This document shows, in pieces, positions 30,301 through 45,300 of a stretch of DNA of 64,000 bases. Each line of letters begins with the position of its first letter. Positions within the stretch are counted from its first letter, which is position 1. The stretch comes from Caprimulgus europaeus (taxonomy: Eukaryota; Chordata; Aves; Caprimulgiformes; Caprimulgidae). The notes beneath the pieces are model-generated. The model did no database searches. It was not told where the DNA came from and saw nothing but the letters and a program-made list of their open reading frames with translations. The position numbers were made by a program, and so were the translations under genes. The stretch covers positions 41,332,839-41,396,838 of the forward strand of contig OU015532.1 of NCBI GenBank assembly GCA_907165065.1. Direction: 5' to 3'.

Positions 30301-33300
30301 AAACTCTCTGCTTCAAAATGGGATGGATAAAGTATGCTCTCTCCCCTCTCACACTTACCTCTCCTGTAACCAAGTATTTTCCATCTGGAGAGAAAGCAAG
30401 TGCTGTAATTGTTTTCCTAAAACAGAGAAAATGACACTGAGAAACATTTCCAACATGTGATTTCATTTCAATATGTCATGACTGGGGAGTAGGTTGGGAC
30501 AAATTGGAAATCACACATAATAGCCTGACACAATGGTTTTACTTTACTAGAGGTCTAACCCTTGCTGTGGGGATTCCTTGTTGCCCAAGTCTCAAGCAGC
30601 ATGCCTACAGCACCAGAAAAGCTCCAAAAAGCCAAGGTTCATCCTTGTGCCTTTATTGAAGAGGTGGGACCGCATCCTAGTCCTGGCTTCAATGATTAGG
30701 TCATAGTTTCAGGTAGAGAAAAACAAAAATCAGATACCATGGAGTTCTAGTAAGACCTCTGCCATGTCATGCCTGTTAGTTCCTCATGGGACCACAATGT
30801 TTATGAGGTGGTGCTTCATCAGCAATAGCATCTCATGTTAGAAGGAGCTGGAATTAAAGCAGCAGGCAGCCTCTCCCCGGGGCAGCTCTCACTGAGGGGA
30901 TTTAGTCTGGAGCAACAGCAGCTCTTGCATTTCACTCAAGCCATAAAAATCTTGACATTCACCTCACACAGAAAGCAAGCCCAGCTTAAAGCTTCACTCA
31001 CCTGGAACTGTTTAGAATATGGTGTTGCTTATTTTTTCTAGGGTTGAACAGCACAACGACACACCTGGATGGAGAAAACAAGAACAAAAAGAGTTGACAT
31101 GACTATGTGTATAAAGAAAACCAAAGACCTATCCCTGTTGGCAGAGAGACAGCAAAAGTAGCCCCATAAAGCTATTTCATCCTCTAACCTCACAGGCTGA
31201 GCTGGGATTAACCAGAAATCACAAAGAAAAAGAGCAGCCCAGCGGAGAATCACAAGTCTCTCCCGTGTTGAGGAGTACCATGTGCTAGTACCATAAATAA
31301 TTACCTTTCTAGCATCTAGGAGTCCCGAGTCTCATTGCTCAAGCTGGACAGAAAGGTGAACCATGCAAATTTGTGCAATGGCCCTAATGGATTATGTCCC
31401 CAGCCATAAAAGTGACCCCATGTACTGCAGACCAGACCAGCATGCCTAGACCAGAATAAGAAGGTCAGGAAGAAGGAAAGAAGGGATCTTTCATAAAAGC
31501 TCTTAGGAGGTAGAAGAAGGGGAGGTGGAGGAACTAAATTTCTGTGCCTGGCCACAACAGGAGAGAAAACGTTGAGTAGAGCACAAGGAGTGGCTGGCCA
31601 GTTGAGAAGTGAGACATACGATGCCAAAGACTATTGATCCAAGGGATGTATCTGAATAAACAACCTGCTCAGTGGCCTTGGAGAAATCTCTCAGCACGAT
31701 GAACTGCAAAAGCATGCAGTAGTAAACTCCTAGTAAGCAATATAATCAGCTCCATTGGAAACAAAACAGTCACTGACTGGGAGAGGAGGGAAGGAGAAGA
31801 GGCCCCACTTTCCCACTAATTTTGCCCACAGCCTATCATCTTGGTGCCTCAGCCCACCACAACCAGCCTGGGGCAGTCCCAGGTACTGGAGCCTTCCCCA
31901 CTCTCCACAAACACCTGACACACCATTTTTAAATCCTCACATGACAGCATTTGTCCTGTAGCAGAGAGCAGTCATCTGCTCCACCATGGATCTCCATGGA
32001 CTGCAGGGGGACAGCCTGCCTCACCATGGTGTTCACCACAAGCTGCAGGGGAATCTTGTGGAAGAGCAAGGAAAGTGTAAATAAGCAGTTTGTTCAGACC
32101 AGGACTGATCCTTCTGCGCTTTTTACCCCAGGAAACCAACCTGGAGAGTTTCAACTCAAAGCTGTGCTATATATTTCTGAGGGATTAAGTGTAAAGAAGC
32201 AGGTGGTTTGTGATCCATTAACAAGTCAGGGGAGGTTAAGCCTCACAAATCACAAGATATGAAATAGGAAGTTAGAAGATGTGAAAATCTATCTAATCCC
32301 AAGCCTCCGGCTAATCAGAGAAGCAAAGCAAAACCCCATTATACAGAGTTGGACAGGGCTAATGGACCAAAATCCTGCTGAGATGAGACAGGGATGAATT
32401 CTGCTTCAAAAAAACAGAATAAATAAAGGAAAGCCACAAAATCCTGGCAAATACTTCCCTATGCAGCTCTAAAATTTAAGTTTCTGTTTCATTGTGACTC
32501 TGCAGAAAAACAGGACTTCAGAGAAGTGAACACAATCTAAAAACACAGGAAAGATGCAAAATACAAACCATGGTCTTCAAACCAGACAAGCAAATTACTT
32601 CCTAGAATAGTACAGTGAACCACCAAGGTCCAGGGCTTTGCCATTATTAACTTACACAACAGAGCCTTTGGCCACTTACAACGAGTTGCACTCTGGAGTG
32701 GGCTGACTGCCAGCAGGCTTCCTCCCCTTCCCAGTTCCCCGTCAAGTCCAGGGCCCACAGTGAAGGTAAGAGCCACCCAGCTCACACACCAAGGCATTCT
32801 CCAGGCTGAACAGCCCCAACTCTCCCAGCCTGTCTCCACAGCAGAGGTGCTCCAGCCCTTGGATCATCCTCGTGGCCTCCTCTGGACTCACTCCAGTGGG
32901 TCCATGTCCTTCTGATGTTGGGGACCCCAGAACTGGATGCAGCACTCCAGTAAATCACATTATCTCCTTACTGGCCAGCAAGCACTGATTTATGCCATGA
33001 AAGGGTAATTTAACTTGGACTCAGTGAAACAAGATTACATGTGGTTATGTTGAGTTGTAAGCTAATAACTAACATAACTTGCTAATTGGTTATGACCCTC
33101 TACATCAATAAAGTCATTTAGCCAGGATGAACTAGTCTTCTAAACCTGCTCTCTTAAGTTAGCTGCTACTTAACAAAAGCTACCCCACTGCTATGCTGTC
33201 CCATGCTGACTTTCCACGATCATTCTCCTGTTCGCCATACAAGGGCAAGGAAGGCTTCAGCCAACTGCAAGGACACCTTATTCAGCAAGATGGCAGGCCA

Positions 33301-36300
33301 CAAACAACAAATCTTACAGCAGGACACAAGATACTGCTGTGGGAGTCAGGAGCACTTGACTTTGAAAACTGTCTCCATCACAAAATGCTTGGGAAAGTTT
33401 CTAGACCACTCCATCCTGGAGAGCACATCTCTTCAGTGAGCAGAAATGAACTATTTCTAGAACTTTACCCTCTTCTGAGGGTTCAGGGCAGCCTCAGTGG
33501 CCAGCTCAGACACTCACAGCTCAGCTCAGTGTGCCCCAGAGCACATCCTTCACACCAGCAAGTCATTCTCCAGCAGACCCTGAAGCAGTTCCCCAAGCAA
33601 GGTGGCTCGGAGCCCATTGGTACTCTGAGTGTGCTCTGTTTTGGCAAAGGAAATTGGTCTAGCAAAATACAGGGAATGGAGACACTGACTGGTCAGGTCA
33701 CTGACCTACCTCCACGCTGCCTCCAAGTCCAGTAAGTCTATCAAGCCCTCAGGAGACTTGTGGTATGTATCTATTCCTCTCTGTTTATGCTGGCTTTAAT
33801 CTTACAGTAATTAATATAATAAAAATAATTACCATGGAAAATTAATTGCATACAAGAGCATACACCCATCTATCCTTCTCCACCTTTGTCTGCTCCTTTG
33901 TAAGACTGCATTGAGCATTTTGCAGCCAGAGGCATGGAAAGGATGCAAAGGAAGAGAGCACTGATCTTTTTGTTCCTAGCTTCCAATTGTGCATGTAGAG
34001 CAAGAAAAGCACTTCAAATCTGCACTTCTGTAATGGTCGCATCACCTCTTCCACCTGCCCCACCACATTCCCAAACTGAAGCTTTCAAAACAAATTCAAG
34101 TTCTCAAGACATCTTTGGCTGAAAAGACCTTTTTAAATGCTAGTGCCAACATGCAAACTGAGACTAGCTCCAAAAGCACCTCCTGTGGGACCTACAGAGA
34201 GAAACACTGACCCTGGTGCACACCAGCTGTTTAGAAGGTCAACGTTGTTAGCACCCTTGTTTCAGCACAAACCTTACCTCCTCTGCAGCTGCAGGCAGGA
34301 CTTGCTGACCACAGCACCTTTATAATCCACAACTATGTATTGATTTCCAAGACATTTATAGAAACTATTCTCTGCTATATGAATTACTGCTGTACAAACC
34401 ATCTATCAGCCAGCTGAGATCAGTGTCCTGTTTGCTTGCTGGTCTCTGCAGAGGCGTCGGCAGTGGCATACATATCTAAAGGTATTATTTCTAGGTCTAC
34501 AATCCCATCTACAACCTTTAAGTACACCTTCCTGATGCAAGCAGCTTTTAACAACAACTTGGCTGTGGAATCTCTCCCAGTTCTCCTCTTTCTTGTTGGA
34601 CATTCAGGTAACCTCAAACCCAAGGAAAGGAGAGAATCAGCTCTCACAGTGATGTCAAAGCTTTCTGCAGACAACCTGAGCTCCCTCCATCTGGGAGCCA
34701 GCCCATTTGGGTCAGCCAACAAGGAAGTGGTGAAAAGTTCCCTGCAGAGCTTTCCAAACCTCCATGAAGGCACAGCCCTATCTCGTATGTGCACAACTGT
34801 GCACCGTAGATGCAGATAAAACATTGGCATTGTTTCAAAGTGGGGGAGGGAGGGAGTATCACAGCAGTTTCCATTGGCTCCAGCAAACAGAAAAAAAAAC
34901 CCAAAATATTTTAAAAAATCAATTTCCCTAAGCTAAATATAGGAGCAGGAATGGAGAGGAATTGGACATCAGTGTCACATTTTTACAAAGTATCTGACTC
35001 ACCAAGTCAGCAGCCCGGGATCGCTCCATGCAGCTCCACCCACCTTTACTTCTACCTTTTCTCCTGTTGGCTTCACTCCTGCTCTTACCAAAATCCCAGT
35101 GCCTAGGCATTTCACTCTTCTCATCATCCTCCTGTTTCCCCACACATCCCTCTAGTCTCAGCTGCCTTCCCCCAGCCACCTCCTTCCTCACTCTTCTTCA
35201 GCAAACTAATAAAAAACAGATTTCTGCAGAAGTCAGTTTTCCTCTTTTCTTCCTCTACAAGCCACACTCCCTTTCATGGGGAAAATTAAAAGCCTATGAT
35301 AGCGTTTCTTTCCAAGTTATCCATCAACTCAGCGTTGCCCTATCTTGTGGGACACATGACTGGAGGCAGAGTTCATGGGTCAAGTCCTCCTTGGGTCAAG
35401 TTGTCTTCTCCTAAATGCATGCAGCCTAAGTTATAAAGAGGATGCTGTGTGGAGGAAAGACAACTCCATTAAGACATCATAACAAATGTCGGCTTTCTTT
35501 TTTTCCCCACAATATATTCCTTTCATGCTGCTCCAAGAAAAAATTAAGAGAGCAAACAGCTCCATCTCTTCAAAAATCAGTCCATTTCGCAATTTCTGTT
35601 TCATACTCTGCTGTCTTCCCCCCACCCAAAGCTATTCAAATGAGAGTGCAATAGCTTCCTACGCACTAAATGCATGAAAAAGAAAAAAGACATTGATAAG
35701 AACAGAATCTTTTTTACACTGCACTGGTTGCCAAGGGAAGCTTGATCAGAGTGAAGCAGTGTCTACAAAAGCTGGTGTTAATTTTCTATGTGGCAACTCT
35801 TCCTGCCAAAAAGCTTCTTTAATTCACAGCCAGTACTGGGAGTAGGTTAACAGCGATGAGAGAGGATGTGCACGCTAACTAAGTAACTGAATAGGTATTT
35901 CCATGCACACGGTATTAATTAAATGATGCTGAGAAGAAAGAGGTATCTGTTGAGAGGTTAAGAAATGGGTGTCGCTGCATGAGCAGAAGAGCCTTTGGAG
36001 CTCCCTGCACCAAACCATGACCAAGATTGGAAGGGTGGGAACCTAAGAGATGTAGTTAAATTCACACTTTGGAAAACGGCACAGGCTAACAGAAAGCTGC
36101 AAATGCTGAACAAGAAACCCACTGTGAAAAAGAAAGCAATCGATATATTTAGAGTGTCGCTAGGCTAATAGAGTAGGAATTTCTGATTGCCAACCAGAGA
36201 TGTGTTTGTTCTGTTTAAAAGACTGTGTGGCACCCCAAATCTGCACGGGCTAAAATGCACCACAGAACAGGTTCAGCTCCAAAAAACCCAAGAAGAGCCA

Positions 36301-39300
36301 CATCAGGCCAAACTAAAGTCCATTATCTTGCCTCCAAAAGCTCAAGCCTAGGAAAGAACAGGGCAGATTTCAGAGATACTTATCTAAACTATTCACCCAG
36401 ACTCCAGAGATTTGACAGTCGTTCAGAGATATATCTTAAGCCTGTGGGTGCCTACACACAAGAAGAGGGAGAGCAGCACAGCAAATTGAGTTTATGAGAA
36501 GGCAAAGCTGGACTGACAAGAAGGATTTGTAAAGATGATCCCCAAAGGGACAACGGCACCCTCTGCTCCCCCACCACTTCAGCCTACTGAATTCACATTG
36601 CCCACTGCATTGACTGGTAGGGCAGACGTGTCCCGTACAAGGGAACACGAGATGAAGGAGCCAAATAGACTGTCTCTGCCCAGTGTCATTTGCTTTGCAT
36701 AACCACAGGATAGTGCTCCAATTACTTTCCTCAGCTGAGGCAGTGACAGCTCCTGTCTCATTCAACCTTCAATGGACTGAGGCAGAAGAACAAACCATGC
36801 AAAAGAACAAATACTACATCCCCAAGCACAGGAACCTCAAAATGCCTGTCATCCCTGCAAAAAACCCACCAGTGCCTACGTGAACTGATTACATCCAGAC
36901 AAACAGGCAACTGCTCTCCCCAACTACCCGCCAAGGATACTGCCATCCCCATGATCTGCTGCTGCCAGTGCGTTTTGTGCCTGTCTACATGTACAGGCTT
37001 TGCTGGAGAGGAAACAAGTGCCCAAGAAGCTCCTTCTTCAGCTCCTGCCCTGCACAGGGCAAACACAAACTCGTGCGGTGCACAGCCGACAGCTTCCACC
37101 AGCAGCTCTCAACAGCCCCTCTACATCTGCCAGACCATACCTTAACACAACCAGTCATGTCTCTGACCTCGAGATGCAGATGGCAGAGAACAGACGCACA
37201 AATCTGAAAAGATACTTTACAGCACTTTAAAAAGATTTTACAAAACCCAACACATAAACGGATGAAAAGATTCAGTAAGGAGCAGAGATTGTGACTGTAC
37301 AGTGACCACTCCAGGTGTCTCTTTTTGCATACACGTAGACACCACTGAAGTTTCAGCTTTAGCAGAACACAGAAGAGAAACTGCTGGAGTCCTCCTGCCT
37401 GCCTCCTACCAGAGCAAGGGCACTGCCTGCCACCAAGGACTGACCACAGCTATTTTTACTGGGTCCAGTTGATCTTACTGCAACATACCCTCTCCCCCCT
37501 GAAACGACCACCCATGGAAAACTCTATCTTAGCATGGAAACCTCCAACACTAGGTTGTTTCAAGGTGTCTTTTTAAGGGAGCAGAGCAGAAGAGGAGGAG
37601 GAGAAGGTTTAAAACTGGCAACCCTTCCGACACTGGGCAAACGTAAGACAGGGTGATGATTCAGGAAAATAAAGTCAGACTCCACGCTTTGCACGAAATG
37701 GATGCAGGGACAAAAGACAGCCCAGGTCCTGTCTCCCTCCAGATAAGTTGTACACAACTCCCCAGCAGCCACGCTGGAGCCAGAGACAGCAGCAGTGCCC
37801 TCGGGAGAGGGACGGCTTTTCACAGAGCTGCACAATAAGGAGGCACCTTCTCTGGGAGGCAAAGAGCTAAGCCAGACAGGGATTGTGAAAGACCTGGGCA
37901 AGAAGAGCATGTGAGTAAAGGAGAGAGGATAAACGGGCTCATAGGAAAACCATGGAATTTAAACCAACTTACCAACTGGGAATCATTACAATTGCAAGGA
38001 AGATGAATATTATTCCCGTTAATTGTTATGGCTCATAGCTGCCCTAGTCACCAGTGATTCAGCAGGAACTTCACCTTCAAAAACATCCTGATTCCCAGGG
38101 AATGAAAAAAAAAATCCTCATGGATCAGAAACCAGGGATAAAACCCTGCCCCAGCAGAACCAGGGACAGGCCATCCCCCTGCCTTGTAGAATATCCCACC
38201 TCTCCTCCAGCCAGCAGCAGAAGTAGGTGTAAGAACGAAGCCACACAAAGCAGCAGCTGCACATACAGGCACTTCATTGCCTGTCAGCTTGCATGTCTGA
38301 CAAGCTTCAAAGGACATAAGGCACTGATGACAAATACATGTACACACACACACATATATTTATTAAAAAGTGTATGTAGGTATATATACAGACACATGCA
38401 GGCATATGGCTCATGGCTGACTATAACATGCACACACAGAGAGAGTCCACATTTCTCCCTCTCTCCAAAACCACTCAATTCTGTAAGGGCAGGGAAGCAA
38501 CACCAGTAACACACCTACATGAAGCATTAAATCAACTGGGCCGGGAGTAGGAGTTGCAGAGCTGCGTTTTATTCCAGCACTCTTGGCAAACACCCACTGA
38601 ACACTGCAAATGAGCAGCAGCCCCAGGGGCTGGAGCAATGGGCAACTGATGATAGGAAGGCTGGAAGAATAAAATTATCACTGAGACAGTTCATTACAAG
38701 AAAATGTGCTGATCAGTCAGACAGGAGAGACTGAGAAGCAGTAGAAAATGGAGCCTTGAGCATCACCTGGCTGGTCCCAGGTGCAACCAAGAAGCATGAA
38801 ACAAAGAGCCAGAACATGGCTGAACACCTGAAGAGCTTTGCATCACAGGAGAGAATGCAATTTTTTCCAGGATGGATGCTACAGAGTCACAGCACACTAT
38901 GTTAATTCTTGAGAAGGACTTGTCTCCATATGCTGACGTCTCCTCCCTAAGTTATGGTTGTCACAGGCATATCAACAAGTAGAAAAGAACAACTCTCCAT
39001 CCTAACTGACCAGCCAAGACACCTGCTTTGGGGATCTCCTGCTCCCCAGTTGCGCTCCACCCCTCCGCTTGCTCCAGTCAGTCCTTCTTCAATCAGCATC
39101 TGGCTGACAGCCCCAGATCTGCCATTCTCAGCAACAGGCCATAAGCTTTGTACAGATCTGAAAGGCCTCAGGCTTTCTGGGCTTGCTTCTTCTGAACTTT
39201 CCTTGACCTGCCTGTAGCTCTGTTTTACTTGATTGAGCTGTGACAGCAATTTCTCTAACTGACCAGGTGTCTACAGCTAATTTCTTTTACTTCTGTTTAT

Positions 39301-42300
39301 CTTTGTATGATACAACTACAGTTTTACATAAACAACAGTAACAAGCAGTTATTTTATGTAGACTGAGATATTTACAACTAACACAATGATGTAGCTGAGG
39401 GAAATACAGGCATGGTATGATAGCAGAAGCCTTGAGAAGTGGAGATGCAGGATGCAGTGCAGAGGAGCACAGGCATGGGATGATAAGAGATGAGGCACAT
39501 GCTTGGCAGCAGGGACCCCACGGCTGTGAACAATCCACCCATGTCCATTAAAGAAATACAGACCTAGAGCTGAACAAAACAGGTTTTAGGGGTAACAAAG
39601 AAAACAAAGAAATAATATCCAACATACACGAAAAACACCATACATAGTGAATTCTGAAGCATCACGGAGCTGCATACCAACTTAAAAAAAAAAAAAGGTG
39701 TGAAAGCATGTCAGCAAACATATAAAAAATAACCCAGGTTGACCCTGCAGTGAGGAAGAATCCAGCAACATCCACATCATACTCCTCCCTGTGAAGGGCT
39801 GCAAAGGCTGGAGATTTACAGTGCTACCCTCCAACGACTGACTTTAAAGATCCAGAGGAGCAATACAAGGCTGAGCATAACACCAGTAAAAACTAACAGA
39901 AATGAAGAAATGTGTTACAGTTTTAGTTACATTATCGCAATTAGTGAGACTTTTTCTACATAGAAGTATTCCAGTGTGCTACTATTCTTTTTCTGCAATA
40001 ATTAGTGGTAAAGTAAAATGATTCTTGAATTAGAGTGTTCAGTAATACTAACAATAAATTCTTGCCTTCTTTTATTTATACACACACAGAGCCCGTATAT
40101 ATAAGGGGTGCTTCCTCTTTGCCCATAAACAACACTGAGTGTAACAAAGCCCTTGGGAGTGCTTCAGAGAAAACAAAATGAAGAGATTTAGGGGAAGAGG
40201 AAGCAAGGAAAGACAAGTTGAAGATTAAAAAAAAAAAAAAAAGTTTTAAAAATGCAGGCAAATAGCAGTTCAGAGATTAAAAGAAGCAAAACTGACAATA
40301 AAATTCTTGCAGAATAATCAAATCTGCTATCAAGCGATGAGCAAATTCAGCTCTCCAGCCCAACAGTGTAACTAGAGAAGATGGGAGCTCTCTCTGCATC
40401 CTCCGGGGAGCAAGGAGCTCCCCACAGAGATGTGCAGACCCAGCTGGGCTTACACAGAAACATCTGGCTCTACACTTCAGGTCTGCAATGACTTCTCTGC
40501 ATGAGCACTTCCCACCATGCCACAAAGTCTCAAAAGCTGCATAAGTGTCTTCCTTTAAAATCAAATCCCAAAGGAAAAACATATCCCACTTGCAAGCAAT
40601 GGGCCAACACCTCTGTTTCCAGCAGCAAGCGCACGCAGAGTATTCTTTCCCTCATCCCCTCAGCAACTTGGGAGCAGGGAGAAAGATCTATACATCAAAC
40701 TAATCATCTGGGGCAGATGAACATGACAACTCATGGCAGATGCCTCGGGGCTTTAATTGTTTTACCATGGGCAAGCAGTGTAGTCACTATTAAAGCGGCA
40801 TCAATCAAAGCAGCAACTCTCTCTCTAGTCTCATCTAATTAACCTTCAAATAGAAGGAAACTGAGGCAGGTCTGTGTCCCAGCCCCTTCCCACCACCATC
40901 TCCCTGGGAAGGATGGCCATGCAGGGGGTAGAGTGCTGGGCAGGCCTCTCCAGTGCCCATCAACCCGTTGTTGATCTCTCCTGTGTTCCAGGGCAGATGA
41001 CAAAATCCCCCACTGCAGCAACAAAACTGGGACAGCTTTTCCCTTTGAATGCTTCAGTGAGCATAATCCTTGCCTGATCTCTGCCAGAGTGTCAGAGACA
41101 AAAAAAAAAACTCACCAAAAACCAACACAACCCACAACCAAACCCACTTCTTCAAAAGCATGGAGTTAGAGAATCAATCGCTCAAACAGTCAGTTGTTTT
41201 CAGCTCCTCTAGGCACAAGCAAAGCTCACAGCTGCCCTGGGCAGCAGGCTGCCAGGGCCAGCAAAAAGGCAATAAAGCCTCCTGCCAGCCCTGCCTATTC
41301 AGAGCCCTACGAGGACAGGCTGGCAGATGCTGAAAGAAGAGGCAGGGGGGAACCTGCTTCTCCTCACAGCTGCTGTCAGTGCCACAACTCATGGGAAGCC
41401 TCCTGCAGCTCCTGGACCCCAGCGCCCAGAGCTCTTGCCAGCCCCAACGCTTCTCAGAGATTGGCAAAATTCACTTCTGCCTATGTTATCTTTCTAACAT
41501 AACCTCATGACAGCTCTGGCTGATGAACATTTACCTCTGCTTTACCTGTATCTCAGCGTAATATAGAGCATTCTAAACGCACTAAAATTTTTCTTCAGAG
41601 TAGCTAATGAGCATCAGTTGTCAGGAGATCAGAAAATACAGCTTTCCTGGAAGGAGAAGCAATCGTGATAAAACTCAGTTTTGCTTTCTCATATATCTAC
41701 ATCTCTTGTCCCAGAGAAATACAGCTAGGTTAAAGTCCAGGACTAAGAAGCATTAGGTCAACGTTGTGCAAGTAGAGCAGCTTGACACCAAAGGCAAGGA
41801 AATGGCTGGTAGCAGCTCTGTTGGTCCCTGACTGCCAGCAGGAAGAACCAGGTTCAGGTGCACAACAGGCTGGTGCGCGGGTGTGCATGTTGCAGGACAT
41901 GGCTTCCAGCGCAGGGCATGGCTTCCAGCGTTAGCAGGGACGGCCAAGTCCTACATCTGGTTCCTAAGCGATAGCCAGGGCACTTGGGGGCATGCTTACC
42001 ATAAACAAAATATACTGCTTCTTGGCCCTTCTTCTTAGCTGTCCTAACACCACGCTCTTTCACCTTTAACTTGTTGCCTTTCTGACACCATGTGCAACCC
42101 AAGACGATCTACAGTGCCAAATTTTCCAGGAAGAGGAAAAGGACCAACTCCCTGCTGTTCACACCTGGTGATGGGATATGTCCTTTGGACTGGATGTACT
42201 TCTTTGAAGTTAAATTATATGATTTGTGTCAAGGTTGTCAGGAGACACAGTGCCTGTTTTGAGATTCTTAGAAAGGGTGGAGCTCAGCTGAGGCAGCTGG

Positions 42301-45300
42301 TATCTTATTTTCATCCCAGACTTTGCTATTCAGTCCCCATTTCCCCCGCCTCCTCCTCACTCTTATGCAAGCTCAGGACTTGGCTCAAGTCATGTTGCTG
42401 CACCAAGGTGCTGGTTGCTAGGAGGTAAAACTGCTGGAGAGATCCAGAGCAGGTAGAGAGGAGAGCAGGTTGCTACCTGCAGGTACACAGGCTTTCTGGT
42501 ACTCCTGCTCTGTGCCATCCCCCTCCTTTCTCAAGTGATGGGCAAACCCCGGGGGTTTGCAGAGCTTCAACCTGAGAAAAGGCCTACATGTTCCAAAATA
42601 GCCAAGGCAGGGTGAGCTTTGCAACCACTCCTCTTCGCTATTCCACTAGCACGCAGTAGCTTTCCAAACCTGTCAAAGTTTCCCACTTGCAGAGCTCTAC
42701 CAGAGTGTTTAGCTCTGTTATTAAATAAAGCAGACATGCTTATTCTCTTGCTTCAATTTCTTTGCACATAAACTGCAAGTGACCCTCACCATAAGATTGC
42801 TTTTTTCTTTTCCCTTTTTCTTTTTCTTTTTTTTTTTTTAAAGGGACTTCCCTTTAGTTCACATGCTGGTTAATGAGATCAGAGCACAAAGTAATGAACT
42901 AAACATCTACATGGGATTATTTCTAGCTTGCCTCCCATTTTAAAAATCAAACTGGTACGACTGGCACAGTGAAAGATAGAAGACAGTCAGTGTTTCTCTT
43001 AATAAGGCAGGTTAAAGTCAGATATGACCAATATAATCATTAAAACAGCAACTGCTATAGCTATTCTGACAGGCACGATAACACTCTCCCATTGAGGAAA
43101 CTGGAATATTTTCCCTGGAAGTAGGATGGAAGCAGTTAAAACCATGTACTATATAGTTTCTCCGACGGTTTGTTAGGCAACTCAAACAGCAGCAAACTCA
43201 CAGGACTTCTCCAAGAAGCTCTTTCTTTCCCTGCTCCCAGCCTCAGGAATCCAGCACCGCGAAGCTTCAAGAGCAGTTGCTTTTTCTTGGTCACAAGAAT
43301 TTTCATTTCAGCCTTGCAAAGATAAAAGCATTTCCCTGCTCTCACTTTCTTCATCACTAACATTTTTTGGCAACAGCAAGAATCCACACTCTAACAAAAA
43401 CTTTCGTGAGGGCTCAGCTGATACTCCTGCCCCCCAACGCACACTGCACTTGACCTGCCACACCAGTTGGGTGAGACAGTGGAGAACTGGAGCTACCTAA
43501 CTAGACTTGTTCTACCCACACTACCAAACTGTGTTTACAGCTCACTCACACCACTGCAGCATCACACACAAAAAGAAACCCCCTCTCCAGCATTTTCAGC
43601 ACTGCGGGTCAGAGCACATTCACTGCAGGCAAGGAGCCTTCTGTGACCCAGAATAAGGGTCCTGCAATTCATTCATACACTAAAAACCATCCCCAACTTC
43701 ACTGTCAGTTAAGCACAAAAGTTGCTTATAGTTAACATGCCATACTGTGGTGCTGAACACTAAGAGTTCAAAGGCATATAACACAGAAGAGGAGAAGGGT
43801 GGAACAGGAAAAGCTTTTACTTATTTCTTTGAAATAATCAAAAAAATTGCATGTAAAAATGCTCTGACTTTCAGAGAAAAAAAGCAAAATGCACCACTGA
43901 AGAGATGCCTATGCAACCTCCACCCAGTTTCCTTCTACGAAACCATTCTGAAAGCATTTATTTCCGCCACAGCCCCATTCTGCTTTCCCCTCTCTGTCAA
44001 GAACTGGGCTTGCTCCGTGCTGGGAACAGGTACAAAGGAGCACACAGAGGCAGTGGAGTCAGCAGCAGCTGGTGTTCTTTGCCTTAATCACATCCTTAAC
44101 TTACTGTGCATATACCTACCACAGAGTCACCTGAGCTCATGTCCCATGTGTGGAACCAGCTGTGGGACGTTCAGCAGGAGCAGCACACTGTAGAGACTCT
44201 TAAAAAGCAGCAGAACATGTCTTTGTGGACTCCACCACCTTGAGGGCTGGTTAATGCGTGATGTTGGGAGAACAGTGTCCAGGACTTTTTAAGGGGGTTT
44301 TTGGGGGGTTTTTTTTAGTATTATTATTATTATTATTTTTCAAGTCACTTGTTTAATACCCAGGTCTTATTATCTACAGTTCTGTAAGGGAGAAAATAGA
44401 AAACTGTTACTCTTATTTTTAGAAAAAGGTACAAGCTGAGAGAAGCAAAGTGATTTTCTCTAACATCCAGTCCCATGGCAGACTAAAAATAGAGAAAAAA
44501 ACCTCTCAGTTCTCCATGCCCTACAATATATTGCCTCTTCCCCACTGCTGACTGTTTTCAGAGTCTTCCTGTCCTTCAGATAAACTCTCAGTATCATCCC
44601 AAATACAGAACAAATACAGAACATACTTGTGGTGAGACGCCACCTACAGTACTGCGTCCAGCTCGAGAGCCCTCAGCACAGGAAAGATGTGGACCTGTTG
44701 GAGTGGGTCCAGGGGAGGCCACAAAAATGATCAGAGGGATGGAACAGCTCTGCTGTGGAGAAAGGCTGAGAGAGTTGGGGCTGTTCAGTCTGAAGAAGAA
44801 AAGGCTCCAGGGAGACCTTACTACACCTTTCAATACTTAAAGGGGGCCTAAAAGAAAAATGGGGACAGACTTCTTAGTAGGGTATGTAGTGACAGGACAA
44901 GGGCTGATGGTTTTAAACTAAAATAGGGGAGATTTAGACCAGATATAAGGAAGAAAGTTTTTACAATGAGTGTGGTGAAACCCTGGCCCAGGTTGCCCAG
45001 AGAGGTGGTAGAAGCCCCATCCCTGGGAACCTTCAAGGTCAGGTTGGATGGGGCTCTAAGCAACCTGATCTGGTTGAAAATGTCCCTGCTCACTGCAGGG
45101 GGAGTGGACTAGATGGCCTTGAAAGATCCCTTCCCACCCAAACCATTCTATGATTCTTTGATTTTCCTGCCCCTAACCCTGTTATTTTGCAGGTGGGGAG
45201 AGGAAGGAGGAATGGAGTTACTAGCTCATCTCTGAACTGAATCCAGTTTTCTGCTCAACTAAAAGCAGGGTTGCCCACACCTCGAAGAGATCTTCACAGG

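Larger units (their letters stand above)
27952..30358 (-). other. MAPKBP1: MAPKBP1 intron w3-w4, 2.4 kb
   Basis: Contains TA-rich and A-rich simple sequence (28772-28820, 28933-28972) and a short antisense CR1 tail (29386-29478). No other exon seen. Confidence 0.85.
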
